Program-made: the position numbers and the translations under genes
Part shown: positions 25,148-34,539 of the stretch, one piece after another
Layout of the letters: each line of letters begins with the position of its first letter
Numbering within the stretch: the first letter of the stretch is position 1
Source of the DNA: Mucilaginibacter lappiensis
GTDB lineage: Bacteria; Bacteroidota; Bacteroidia; Sphingobacteriales; Sphingobacteriaceae
Assembly: GCF_900155965.1 (NCBI RefSeq)
Contig: NZ_FTMG01000018.1
Span: 1 to 64,000 of the forward strand
Direction: 5' to 3'
Length of the DNA stretch: 64,000 nt
Notes under the pieces: model-generated
Told to the model about the DNA's origin: nothing
The model's database searches: none
Seen by the model: the letters and a program-made list of their open reading frames with translations, nothing else

Positions 25148-26809
25148 ATGAAGAAAAATTTATTACTAGCCGTTGTACTAATATTTTTAGGTATAAAAGC
25201 CTTTTCACAAACTATACAGGTAGGGAGCTACGCGGAGGATATTGCCAGGCGAAACCAGTTATTGGGCAAAAGTGATAATACTTCATCTTTTACTGTAAGG
25301 CCTGTAAATGATGAATGGCATGATATCGACTCATCTTTTAAACAACTTTTAGCCAGCAAGACATACGGTCATTTTCAGTTTATGGGAAAGCCGTCTGGTA
25401 TTCAAATATTACCATTTAACTGGTTAAATGATTATAATGTTAAAAGACCTTATGGCTATAATAACTCTTCCTTATATCCTGCCGCCGGGTATCAGACCAG
25501 AGTTAGCGGAGGATTTTTATTAAAAGCGGGCATATTTACAGTGCAGGTGAAACCAGAGTTTGTATATGCGCAAAACAAAAGATTTGACACTTTTGCCGAT
25601 GTACAGGTCAATAGTACCAACACACGACTTATAGGTTCGTATTATTTCAACATAAATGGTATTGATGCCCCTGAAAGATTCGGTCAAAAATCGCTACAGC
25701 ATTTATATCCGGGACAATCAAAAATAACGGTCAACTTTAAAAATATAGAAGCAGGTGTTTCAACGGAAAATATATGGTGGGGGCCTGGTGTTCAAAATTC
25801 CATCATGATGAGTAATTCTGCACCGGGTTTTTTGCACTGGACATTTAATTCAGTTAGGCCCATTAAAACTATAATAGGCTCATTTGAATGGCAGATAATA
25901 GGAGGTAACTTAAAACAATCAGGCTATCTTCCAATTGATACAAACAGAATAGTGAATCGTAAAGGTTTATTTAGCCCTAAGCCAGTGGTTACTCGTTATA
26001 TATCGGCTTATACGGTTAACTGGCAACCTAAATGGTTAAAAGGCTTATATCTAGGACTCACAGGATATGATTATCTGGACAAGGATTCACTTTATCATAA
26101 TAGGAATATTTTTCGGAAATTATTTCCTGTAATTACGGGCTCGTCGCTCAAAGCTAACGACGCTTCTAATAGTACCAATGGCGATGGTCAGGATTTTGCC
26201 TTCGCGCTTAATATACGCCAGTTATTGCCTCTTTATAACGCCGAGCTTTACTTTGAATGGGCAAGAAATGACAGAACAGGTAGCATTAACGATTTTTTGC
26301 AGGAGCCTGATCATTCGGCTGCGACTACCTTAGGTGGCCGTAAGTTATTCGAGCTTTCTAAAGATAGTTATATACAAGTAAAAGCCGAATTAACTCGCTT
26401 GCAGCGGCCATCTACGTTTCTGTTAAGGGATGAACCTTCCTGGTACACACATTCTCAGAGTCCTCGTGATGGATATACTAATGATGGAAGGTATATTGGT
26501 GCTGGCATAGGACCGGGTGGGAACAGCTTTATGTTTGATATCAGTTATTTAAAAGGTATGAATTCCTTTGGTTTAACACTGGAGCGACAGGTTCATAATA
26601 ATGATCTGTATTATAATGCTTTTAGTGGTACCGGTGATTTTAGCTCGCATTGGGTAGATATAAACAGTACTTTTTATACTAATATAAAATTGAAGAGGTA
26701 TTTGGTTTCGGCCGAAGTAACGCCTGTTTACTCTTTAAATTATCAATATAACCATGGAAATAGCTTTAACTTACATGCAAGACTTAATCTTACCTATTAC
26801 TTTGAATAA
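25148..26809 (+). CDS. Capsule-assembly Wzi-family outer-membrane protein
   Basis: 553 residues: signal peptide 1-20 (IKAFSQ-TIQV), then a beta-barrel made of alternating short strands, ending in the aromatic YYFE expected of an outer-membrane barrel. Blocks such as SVSTENIWWGPGVQNSIMMSN and ARLNLTYYF fit the Wzi family, which holds group-1-type capsule on the cell surface. It starts the polysaccharide region and is separated from the heptose genes by 236 bases with a promoter, so it forms its own transcript. Confidence 0.85.
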   Translation: MKKNLLLAVVLIFLGIKAFSQTIQVGSYAEDIARRNQLLGKSDNTSSFTVRPVNDEWHDIDSSFKQLLASKTYGHFQFMGKPSGIQILPFNWLNDYNVKRPYGYNNSSLYPAAGYQTRVSGGFLLKAGIFTVQVKPEFVYAQNKRFDTFADVQVNSTNTRLIGSYYFNINGIDAPERFGQKSLQHLYPGQSKITVNFKNIEAGVSTENIWWGPGVQNSIMMSNSAPGFLHWTFNSVRPIKTIIGSFEWQIIGGNLKQSGYLPIDTNRIVNRKGLFSPKPVVTRYISAYTVNWQPKWLKGLYLGLTGYDYLDKDSLYHNRNIFRKLFPVITGSSLKANDASNSTNGDGQDFAFALNIRQLLPLYNAELYFEWARNDRTGSINDFLQEPDHSAATTLGGRKLFELSKDSYIQVKAELTRLQRPSTFLLRDEPSWYTHSQSPRDGYTNDGRYIGAGIGPGGNSFMFDISYLKGMNSFGLTLERQVHNNDLYYNAFSGTGDFSSHWVDINSTFYTNIKLKRYLVSAEVTPVYSLNYQYNHGNSFNLHARLNLTYYFE

Positions 26810-26945
26810 CTAATAAGGTGAATTTATTGGAAAAGGGAATGTTATATTTTGTGTTTAGGTTGCGTATTGTAACTAACATAGTTTAGAAATTGATATGAAA
26901 GATTGCCCAAAATATTATTAACTTAAAAAAATAGCCTTAAAAAAT

Positions 26946-26953
26946 TATCTTTG
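26946..26953 (+). promoter_or_regulatory. -7 promoter box of the heptose/polysaccharide genes
   Basis: TATCTTTG followed by CG, a perfect TAnnTTTG match; about 90 bases of leader to ATG 27046, containing a small hairpin TAATAAT/ATTATTA near 26975. Confidence 0.55.
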
Positions 26954-27045
26954 CGAAATTTTTTAAACTTTTAATAATACTACATTATTAAAACAAACTG
27001 TAATAAATGGTTATTAACAGTTAATGATCTGTGAGTTTTAAATAA

Positions 27046-28029
27046 ATGATGAACAAGATACATTCTATACAGTCATCTACCCGTAAACCCAATATACTTG
27101 TTATCGGCGACCTCATGATTGATCATTATATTACTGGCAGTGCATCCCGGTTATCACCAGAAGCACCGGTGCCTATTGTTAATGTGAAAAATGAGTCGAT
27201 TACTTTGGGAGGTGCCGGTAACGTTGTGCAAAACCTGGTAGCCTTAGGGGCGCAGGTGACTGTTGCTGGTGTGATAGGGAATGACACCGCTGGCGTTCAA
27301 TTGATAGAGATACTTTCTAATGAAGGGGTGCAAACCCATACCATAATTAAAGATGAATCCCGGCCTACTACAGTTAAAACACGGGTACTTGCAGGTAGCC
27401 ACCAATTGGTACGGATAGATCGTGAAATTACAGATCCGGTGTCAGAAGCTATTGCTGATAAGTTGCTTAAAGAGCTGGTTAACTATTTAGAAAAAGCGGA
27501 TATTGTGGTGTTATCAGACTATAATAAAGGTTTATTTTCCTCATCATTCACTCAAAAATTAATTCAGGAGGCCACGCGTTATAATAAAAGAGTGATTATT
27601 GATCCTAAGGGATTAAATTACGAGAAATACAAAGGGGCATATATCATCAAGCCAAATCGTAAGGAACTGGCAGAGGCTGCCCAATTGGAAAAGGTAGATT
27701 CCTTAGAAAGCCTGCAGCATGCGGCAAAAATTATTTTTAAACAAACTGGAGCAGTTTATCTGGTAGTAACACTTTCAGAGGAGGGTATGCTGATATTAAG
27801 TGAGTCGGGATACAAATTATTGCCAGTAAAAGCCACGGAGGTATTTGATGTAACCGGTGCCGGAGATACTGTTTTAGCTACCATGGCTTACTTTATTGCC
27901 GCTGGTTTGACTATTGAAGAGGCAGGCGAACTTGCTAACCATGCTGCTGCCATAGTTATACGACAGGTAGGTAGCGCCACTACAACCATTGATGAGATCA
28001 TTCAGGATATGAAAAACTCAACTTTGTGA
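27046..28029 (+). CDS. rfaE1: D-glycero-beta-D-manno-heptose-7-phosphate kinase
   Basis: 327 residues of the PfkB/ribokinase fold, equal to the N-terminal domain of HldE. Blocks: GDLMIDHYITGSASRLSPEA, the sugar-binding GGAGNVVQNLVALGA, PKGLNYEKYKGAYIIKPN, and the catalytic DVTGAGDTVLA with Asp as base. It should phosphorylate heptose 7-phosphate at C1. Two ATGs stand in tandem (27046, 27049). It is the first of three heptose genes, followed by gmhA (70 bases) and the adenylyltransferase. Confidence 0.92.
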   Translation: MMNKIHSIQSSTRKPNILVIGDLMIDHYITGSASRLSPEAPVPIVNVKNESITLGGAGNVVQNLVALGAQVTVAGVIGNDTAGVQLIEILSNEGVQTHTIIKDESRPTTVKTRVLAGSHQLVRIDREITDPVSEAIADKLLKELVNYLEKADIVVLSDYNKGLFSSSFTQKLIQEATRYNKRVIIDPKGLNYEKYKGAYIIKPNRKELAEAAQLEKVDSLESLQHAAKIIFKQTGAVYLVVTLSEEGMLILSESGYKLLPVKATEVFDVTGAGDTVLATMAYFIAAGLTIEEAGELANHAAAIVIRQVGSATTTIDEIIQDMKNSTL

Positions 28030-28099
28030 AAAAACAAACAACAAAAGAAAAGACAAAAAGTTGTATAAAGTACAATATTGCCAACCAATATAAACCATA

Positions 28100-28657
28100 A
28101 TGATTTTAGAAGCATTACAGGATCATCAAAATACAACGCAATTAGTAATAGATAAACTTACGGGTAGTATTGAACAAGCCTGTAAAATGATATCAGATAC
28201 TATTAAGAGTGGTAACAAGGTTTTACTTGCAGGTAACGGTGGCAGTGCTGCCGACGCCCAACATATTGCAGCTGAGTTGAGTGGAAGATTTGTTAAAGAA
28301 CGAAGGGCCCTGCCAGGTATTGCCTTAACTGTTGATACATCGGCACTTACGGCAATAGCCAATGATTATGGCTACGATCACGTGTTTTCACGCCAAGTAG
28401 AGGCTTTTGCACATGGGGGCGATTTGTTTATTGGCATTTCAACCAGCGGTAATAGCCAGGGTATACTTAACGCTTTTGAAACAGCCACAAAGCTTAATTG
28501 CAAAACCCTGGGATTATCGGGTCGAGATGGAGGCAAAATGAACGGTATATGTGATTTGAATATCGTTGTTCCATCAAATGTAACCGCCCGCATACAAGAA
28601 ATGCACATATTGATAGGGCATATACTTTGTCAGTCAGTTGATAACTTGTTTGAATAA
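28100..28657 (+). CDS. gmhA: Sedoheptulose-7-phosphate isomerase
   Basis: 185 residues, a single SIS domain. AGNGGSAADAQHIAAELSGR is the diagnostic GmhA block, and GISTSGNSQGILNAFE is the SIS phosphate loop. It converts sedoheptulose 7-phosphate to D-glycero-D-manno-heptose 7-phosphate, the substrate of the kinase encoded just upstream. The C-terminal RIQEMHILIGHILCQSVD has the conserved Glu and His of the active site. Confidence 0.95.
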   Translation: MILEALQDHQNTTQLVIDKLTGSIEQACKMISDTIKSGNKVLLAGNGGSAADAQHIAAELSGRFVKERRALPGIALTVDTSALTAIANDYGYDHVFSRQVEAFAHGGDLFIGISTSGNSQGILNAFETATKLNCKTLGLSGRDGGKMNGICDLNIVVPSNVTARIQEMHILIGHILCQSVDNLFE

Positions 28658-28692
28658 TATATCAGTCATACACGCGCAACAAGAAATAATAG

Positions 28693-29205
28693 ATGAGAAT
28701 TGACCTCGAAAAAACGCTGGTAGGAAAAATAACCAATATCTCTTTACTTAAAACTCAAGTGCAAAGTTGGCAAAGATTGGGCCAAAAGGTTGTTTTTACC
28801 AATGGCGTATTTGATCTCCTGCATATAGGTCATATTACCTATCTGGCTAAAGCCGCCGAACTTGGCGAAAAACTCATCATTGGCTTGAATGCAGATAGCT
28901 CGGTAAGACGCCTTAAAGGAGAAAACCGGCCTGTTAATGATCAAAATAATCGAGCTGCAATATTGGCGGCTCTGTTTTTTGTTGATGCTGTTGTACTTTT
29001 TGACGAAGACACTCCGCTTAATCTCATCAGCACTTTATTACCCGATATATTGGTAAAAGGAGCCGACTATTCTGTAGAGAATATTGTAGGAAGCAAAGAA
29101 GTACTGGCTAATGGTGGCGAGGTAAAAACCATTGATTTTGTGAAAGGTTACTCGTCAACCGCTATAATTGAAAAAATTCGACAACAAATTCCGGGAAAGG
29201 CTTAA
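28693..29205 (+). CDS. rfaE2: D-glycero-beta-D-manno-heptose 1-phosphate adenylyltransferase
   Basis: 170 residues, a cytidylyltransferase-like fold equal to the C-terminal domain of HldE. TNGVFDLLHIGHITYL gives the HxGH nucleotide site, and GLNADSSVRRLKGENRPVN is the family block. It would form ADP-heptose from heptose 1-phosphate. It is 35 bases after gmhA. The phosphatase GmhB and the epimerase HldD are not in the window, so the pathway is only partly encoded here. Confidence 0.93.
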   Translation: MRIDLEKTLVGKITNISLLKTQVQSWQRLGQKVVFTNGVFDLLHIGHITYLAKAAELGEKLIIGLNADSSVRRLKGENRPVNDQNNRAAILAALFFVDAVVLFDEDTPLNLISTLLPDILVKGADYSVENIVGSKEVLANGGEVKTIDFVKGYSSTAIIEKIRQQIPGKA

Positions 29206-29324
29206 AAATTAATATACCGGTTATTCTTTTCAGGATATGTCTGCTTAAATAAGTGGTTAACGAAATGATAAGTGAACATTAAATAATATAAAATTTTACA
29301 ATCGTCTTCAATAATAAATTGGTT

Positions 29325-29332
29325 TACCTTTG
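29325..29332 (+). promoter_or_regulatory. -7 promoter box of the export operon
   Basis: TACCTTTG followed by C, a perfect TAnnTTTG match, 53 bases before ATG 29386. It gives the export and assembly genes their own promoter. Confidence 0.55.
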
Positions 29333-29385
29333 CAAAAATCTAAATCAATTTATTGCAAGATTCTGGATTCCGATATTTTTCAAAA

Positions 29386-31878
29386 ATGATTAAAACTAAT
29401 TTCCTCATATTTCTGTTTGTTGTAGTGTTTTGTTTTGGAGCAATTAACCATGTTTCTGCTCAAATTAATATTCAAAATTTATCGTCTGTCAATATAGATG
29501 ACGTACCAGACCAACAAATTATCCAATTACTACAACAAGCTCAGAATAGTGGTTTAAGTGATGCAGAATTAATCAGACAGGCGCAGTCACGAGGAATGTC
29601 AAGCGCGCAGATTCAAAAACTGCAAACAAGGATACAGGATATACGTGACAAAGCAACCGGAAAGAAGGTGCAAGCTGATACAACAGAAGATTCGGATGGT
29701 CGTATAACAGCAGGACGTAAGCTAAATTACAAGCCCGATAGTCTCGACTCTGCATATCTTAACAAAGATATGTTTGAGAACCTAAGGCCTAAAATATTTG
29801 GAGCCGACCTGTTCAAAAATAAAAACAGTTCTTTTGAGCCCAATTTAAAACTGGCTACCCCGGTAAATTATATTATCGGTCCTGATGACCAGTTAAGTGT
29901 TAATGTTTATGGAAATTCATCAGTTAACTGGAAATTGGAGGTATCACCAGAGGGAAATATTACTATTCCGAATGTTGGCGTAATAAATGTTGGCGGGAAA
30001 TCCATTGAACAGGCAACAGCACAAATCAAAAGCCGGCTTTCGGCTAGCAATTATGCCATTGGTCACGGCACCAGTGTACAGATAACGTTAGGTAATATCA
30101 GGAGTATTAAAGTAATTATAGTAGGGCAGGTACAAAAACCAGGTACTTATACTTTGCCTTCGCTTGCTACTGTTTTTAATGCTTTATATATGTCGGGCGG
30201 TCCAACGGATAATGGTAGTCTGCGCCAAATTGAGGTTATCAGAAATAACAGGATCATCAGGCATCTGGATGTATATGATTTTATAGTAAAAGGCAGTCAG
30301 AAGGATAATATTTCATTACAAGATCAGGATATAGTGCGTGTACCCACTTATCGTACAAGGGTGCAACTGGTAGGGCAAATAAAAATACCCGCATTATTTG
30401 AGGTTTTGCCTGGAGAAACTCTTGATAATATCTTGAACTATGCAGGTGGTTTTACCGATAGCGCCTACACGGCACGTATAAAAGTTTCACAAATTAGTGA
30501 TCAACAACGTAAAATAACTGATGTTGTAGAAGCTGATTATAAAAACTATATACCGCTACGGGGTGATAAATATACCATAGAATCAGTTATTGATCGTTTT
30601 GAGAACAGGGTTGTAATAAGAGGTGCAGTTTTTAAACCAGGTGATTATGAATTGCAGAATGGTTTAACATTAAACCAGTTAATCACCAATGCAGCTGGTT
30701 TAAAAGAAGACGCCTTTATGGAGCGGGGAACCATTACTCGGCTAAAGAGTGATAATAGCACCGAGATAATTGGCTTTAATGTTCGCGATGTTATTAACAA
30801 GACTGTAAATATTTCTTTGCAACGAGAAGACATTGTTAATATATCATCCATATTTGACCTACGCGATAAATATCAGATAGTTATTAACGGTAGTGTACGG
30901 AAACCTGGCAAATTCGCTTTCTCCGAAAATATGAAGGTAGAAGATTTGATATTTAAAGCCGGCGGCTTTGCTGAAGGTGCCAGCACCAAACGTATTGAAG
31001 TTGCCAGAAGAATAAGTGACGCCGATCCAAATTCAAAAAATAGTTCGGTTGCACAGGTTTTTAGTGTCAATGTGGATGGGCAATTGAAGCCATCTGAGGG
31101 CAATTTTGTATTACAGCCTTTTGACATAGTATCGGTTTATACATTGCCAGGCTTTGAAAAGCAAAAAACAGTTAAAGTAGAAGGAGAGGTAATGTATCCC
31201 GGTTCTTATACCATAAAGACAAAAAATGAAAAGATTTCTGATCTGGTTGTTCGTGCAGGAGGCCTAACCGCATCGGCTGATCCGGAAGGAGGGTCTTTGA
31301 AAAGGGAAAACATTGCTATACTGGGTATAGACAAGCGCAAAGCCGATACGTTAGAAATAGCCCGTGAAAGAATGGATCGCTTATCCCGCTTAAAAAGAAG
31401 CTATAAGGACTCCACAAGAAATGAAGATACTGTAATGCGTAATAATTTTGTAGGCATTGATCTTCCTAAAATCTTAAAATCGCCTGGTTCAAAAGACGAC
31501 TTGCTATTGGAAGATGGCGATATTTTAAGGATCCCGAAACAACAACAAATAGTTCGGGTTAACGGTCAGGTATTATACCCAAGTGCTGTTGTATATGACC
31601 GGTCAAAATCATTTAATGACTTTGTATCTAATGCCGGTGGTTATGGCCCCGATGCTTTAAGACGGGGGGCCTATATTGTTTATGCTAACGGAACGGTAAA
31701 AGGCACTCGCAAAGTTTTATTCTTTAATAGCCACCCATCTGTAAAACCAGGTAGTGAAATTTATGTGCCTAAAAAATCTGAAGCTAAGAATAATACAGCT
31801 CAAAGCATTTTAGGATTTACTACAGGACTGGCCTCGTTGGGGGCGATTATTTTGGGTATACTAAGCTTGAATAAATAA
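29386..31878 (+). CDS. SLBB-domain polysaccharide export protein (Wza-like)
   Basis: 830 residues. ATG 29386 opens a signal peptide (MIKTNFLIF .. HVSA-Q); the TTG at 29353 only adds residues before it. After a Gln-rich segment comes the polysaccharide export domain (about 150-230: YIIGPDDQLSVNVYGNS), then six SLBB units starting GQVQKPGTY, GQIKIPALF, GAVFKPGDY, GSVRKPGKF, GEVMYPGSY and GQVLYPSAV, and a C-terminal hydrophobic helix (last 25 residues). It should form the periplasm/outer-membrane export channel. Unlike Wza there is no lipobox Cys, and there are six SLBB units rather than two, so it is the long Bacteroidota form. Confidence 0.92.
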   Translation: MIKTNFLIFLFVVVFCFGAINHVSAQINIQNLSSVNIDDVPDQQIIQLLQQAQNSGLSDAELIRQAQSRGMSSAQIQKLQTRIQDIRDKATGKKVQADTTEDSDGRITAGRKLNYKPDSLDSAYLNKDMFENLRPKIFGADLFKNKNSSFEPNLKLATPVNYIIGPDDQLSVNVYGNSSVNWKLEVSPEGNITIPNVGVINVGGKSIEQATAQIKSRLSASNYAIGHGTSVQITLGNIRSIKVIIVGQVQKPGTYTLPSLATVFNALYMSGGPTDNGSLRQIEVIRNNRIIRHLDVYDFIVKGSQKDNISLQDQDIVRVPTYRTRVQLVGQIKIPALFEVLPGETLDNILNYAGGFTDSAYTARIKVSQISDQQRKITDVVEADYKNYIPLRGDKYTIESVIDRFENRVVIRGAVFKPGDYELQNGLTLNQLITNAAGLKEDAFMERGTITRLKSDNSTEIIGFNVRDVINKTVNISLQREDIVNISSIFDLRDKYQIVINGSVRKPGKFAFSENMKVEDLIFKAGGFAEGASTKRIEVARRISDADPNSKNSSVAQVFSVNVDGQLKPSEGNFVLQPFDIVSVYTLPGFEKQKTVKVEGEVMYPGSYTIKTKNEKISDLVVRAGGLTASADPEGGSLKRENIAILGIDKRKADTLEIARERMDRLSRLKRSYKDSTRNEDTVMRNNFVGIDLPKILKSPGSKDDLLLEDGDILRIPKQQQIVRVNGQVLYPSAVVYDRSKSFNDFVSNAGGYGPDALRRGAYIVYANGTVKGTRKVLFFNSHPSVKPGSEIYVPKKSEAKNNTAQSILGFTTGLASLGAIILGILSLNK

Positions 31879-31911
31879 CCACGAAATATAAAAAAAGTAT
31901 TCATAACTTAT

Positions 31912-32979
31912 ATGAGCAAGGGTAAAGCTGATGAAATATCGGTAAAGGATTTTATAGACAAAATAGTTTCAATAAGCAGATATCTTAAAACTAAATGGTT
32001 GGTGATATTGGCGGGTGGTATTTTGGGTGGAGCTTTAGGCTTTGGTTACGCGATAATTAATAAACCATCTTACACAGCGTCAAGCACCTTTGTTTTAGAC
32101 GAAAGCAATAAAGGGGCAGGTTTGAACCAATACGCTGGCTTAGCATCAATCGCCGGTATTGATTTAGGCGGAAATAGTGGCGGAGGGATATTTCAAAGTG
32201 ATAATATTTTAGAATTATACAAATCGCGCTTAATGATCGAAAAAGCATTATTAAGCGTAGCCAGTTTTAATGGTAAAAGGCAACAATTAATAGAGAGGTA
32301 TATTGATTTTAATCATTTACGTGAAAAATGGATCGAAGATGATCACGTTGGGAATATTTCGTTTAATGGTAATCCGGGTAATTTTAACCGTGTTCAGGAT
32401 AGCATTATTACAAGTATTGTTAACCTGTTTAATAAACGGCTGCTTACGGTATCCAAGCCTGATAAAAAGATAAGTATTATCAGAGTTGATGTGATAAATA
32501 AGGACGAGCTATTTGCGCGCGAGTTTAATATGAAACTTGTTGATAACGTGAACTCATTTTACTCGCAAACAAAAACTAAAAAGAGTTACCAGAGTGTTCG
32601 TGTGCTACAGTATCAAGCAGATAGTGTAAAAGATGTTTTAAACAGATCCATTAACGGGGTGGCTTCTGCTATTGATGCAGCGCCCAATGCCAATCCCTCA
32701 CTTCAAATATTAAGAGTTCCATCACAAAGAAGACAAGTAGATGTACAGGCAAGCACAGCTATTTATAGCGAGATTGTAAAAAATTTAGAACTGTCAAAGA
32801 TGTCGTTACGGCAGGAAACCCCATTAATTCAACTGATTGATTCGCCTGTTTTACCTTTAACAGTTGATAAGGTAAGTAAGGTGAAAGGTTTTGCAGTAGG
32901 AATAATTGCCGGTTTTTTTCTCACTGTTCTGATACTTTTCATTAAAAAAGTGATTTCTAAAATAATGGAAAACGATTGA
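31912..32979 (+). CDS. Wzz-type chain-length regulator
   Basis: 355 residues. Membrane segment 1 near residues 27-47 (WLVILAGGILGGALGFGYAI), a large periplasmic region with coiled-coil character, and membrane segment 2 near 325-345 (FAVGIIAGFFLTVLILF). The Wzz motif around the second segment and LIDSPVLPL support the family. It would set polymer length together with the Wzy polymerase. There is no Walker/BY-kinase domain at the C-terminus, nor a separate kinase gene nearby. It follows the SLBB gene by 33 bases. Confidence 0.9.
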   Translation: MSKGKADEISVKDFIDKIVSISRYLKTKWLVILAGGILGGALGFGYAIINKPSYTASSTFVLDESNKGAGLNQYAGLASIAGIDLGGNSGGGIFQSDNILELYKSRLMIEKALLSVASFNGKRQQLIERYIDFNHLREKWIEDDHVGNISFNGNPGNFNRVQDSIITSIVNLFNKRLLTVSKPDKKISIIRVDVINKDELFAREFNMKLVDNVNSFYSQTKTKKSYQSVRVLQYQADSVKDVLNRSINGVASAIDAAPNANPSLQILRVPSQRRQVDVQASTAIYSEIVKNLELSKMSLRQETPLIQLIDSPVLPLTVDKVSKVKGFAVGIIAGFFLTVLILFIKKVISKIMEND

Positions 32980-33186
32980 TCTTATAAAAGATTATACGCT
33001 TTAGATAGTCAATATAAGATAATATTTGCAATGAGTTTTTAACGGTAGGTTTTATGCAAATGCCCAATATTGGAAATTGAGGAATGAGAAATATGGATGT
33101 AAGTGTGAATTAATATTGGGATTATCCGTAAATGAAATCAATTGTGATTACAATGCTTATAGTAATTAAAACTTACATAATTTAAG

Positions 33187-34539
33187 GTGATTATAACCAT
33201 AAAAAAGTTACTGAACAAGGTTGGTATTGACGGTGCTGTTGCTCTAACTATTTTAACTCGTGTTATACAGGCGGGTGGTGGAATAATTTCAATCATCTTT
33301 GTATCGAGATATTTATCACCTCATGAAATAGGCTATTATTATACTTTTTCGAGCATTTTAGCTATTCAGATTTTTTTTGAGCTGGGATTAAGCGGTATTA
33401 TTACGCAATATACTGCCTATGAATCAGCTCATTTAAAGTGGACCGATAATTTTGAACTTAGCGGTGAGATTCATTATCAATCCAGATTATCGTCATTGCT
33501 TATATTTTGTGTTAAATGGTTCGCAATAATTGCAGCTATTCTATTCTTTGCATTATTATACGCAGGTTTTACCTTTTTCTCTAATTATGGGAAAGGTTTA
33601 AATATTGAGTGGAAGGGTGCGTGGATTATACTTTGCCTTACAACCTCCCTTAATTTATTTATTGACCCCTTACTCGCTTTTTTTGACGGATTGGGCCATG
33701 TAAAGGATATGTCAAAAATAAGATTGGTGCAAAAAACAGTCTACATCGTATTAATGTTCATATTTTTTATCTGTGGTTTGAAACTTTACTCAGCTGCATT
33801 AGCGTCATTAATAGCTATTTGTGTAAACTACGTGCAAATTATATTTACAAGGCGTATTAAATATTTAAAGGTAATATGGGGGGCTAAGTCAGAATGGGTA
33901 ATCAGTTATTATAAGGAAATATTCCCTTTCCAATGGCGAATTGCATTAAGCTGGATAAGTGGGTATTTTATTTTTCAATTGTTTAATCCCATTTTATTTG
34001 CCACTGAGGGTGCTGTTGTAGCTGGGCAAATGGGAATGAGTATAGCTGCGCTTACCGGTATATTATCTATATCTATGAGCTGGATAAATACCAAAGTTCC
34101 TTTTTTGTCAAACCTAATCTCGAAACGGGATTACGCCCTTTTGGATGTAAATTTTAACAGAATAGCGTTCCAGGCTACGGGTATTAACTTGCTTATTACA
34201 ATATGTTTTATAGTTGTAGTACAAACGCTCAAATATTTACATATAAGCTTGGCAGATAGGTTTTTGACTTTTGTTCCACTGGTATGCATGTGTTTAGCCA
34301 GTATAACAAATCAGCTTATATATGCTTTTGCAACTTATTTGCGATGTCATAAAAAAGAGCCTATGCTAATACAGTCAATCACAATGGGCTTATTGGTGTG
34401 TGCATCTACATTTGTTTTTGGACGGAAATTCGGGCTGATAGGAATTACAACGAGTTATGTTTTTTTAACCTGTATTGTTGCTCTACCCTGGACAATTTAT
34501 TTATTTATTACAAAAAAGAGGGCATGGCACAATGAATAA
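33187..34539 (+). CDS. Wzx-type polysaccharide flippase
   Basis: 450 residues, almost all membrane: about 12 to 14 hydrophobic helices, as in MATE-like oligosaccharide flippases. The N-terminus VALTILTRVIQAGGGIISIIF resembles the first helix of that family. It should move the lipid-linked repeat unit across the inner membrane. Start is GTG 33187, because a stop lies 6 bases upstream and no ATG occurs before the first membrane helix. Preceded by a 207-base gap without an ORF; its last 8 bases overlap the next gene. From here to 42264 the DNA is strikingly AT-rich. Confidence 0.87.
   Translation: MIITIKKLLNKVGIDGAVALTILTRVIQAGGGIISIIFVSRYLSPHEIGYYYTFSSILAIQIFFELGLSGIITQYTAYESAHLKWTDNFELSGEIHYQSRLSSLLIFCVKWFAIIAAILFFALLYAGFTFFSNYGKGLNIEWKGAWIILCLTTSLNLFIDPLLAFFDGLGHVKDMSKIRLVQKTVYIVLMFIFFICGLKLYSAALASLIAICVNYVQIIFTRRIKYLKVIWGAKSEWVISYYKEIFPFQWRIALSWISGYFIFQLFNPILFATEGAVVAGQMGMSIAALTGILSISMSWINTKVPFLSNLISKRDYALLDVNFNRIAFQATGINLLITICFIVVVQTLKYLHISLADRFLTFVPLVCMCLASITNQLIYAFATYLRCHKKEPMLIQSITMGLLVCASTFVFGRKFGLIGITTSYVFLTCIVALPWTIYLFITKKRAWHNE

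Noticed and set aside
34475..34531. TTG-started extension of the first GT2 gene
   Set aside because: The added residues are the flippase coding region read in another frame; the family N-terminus starts at 34532.
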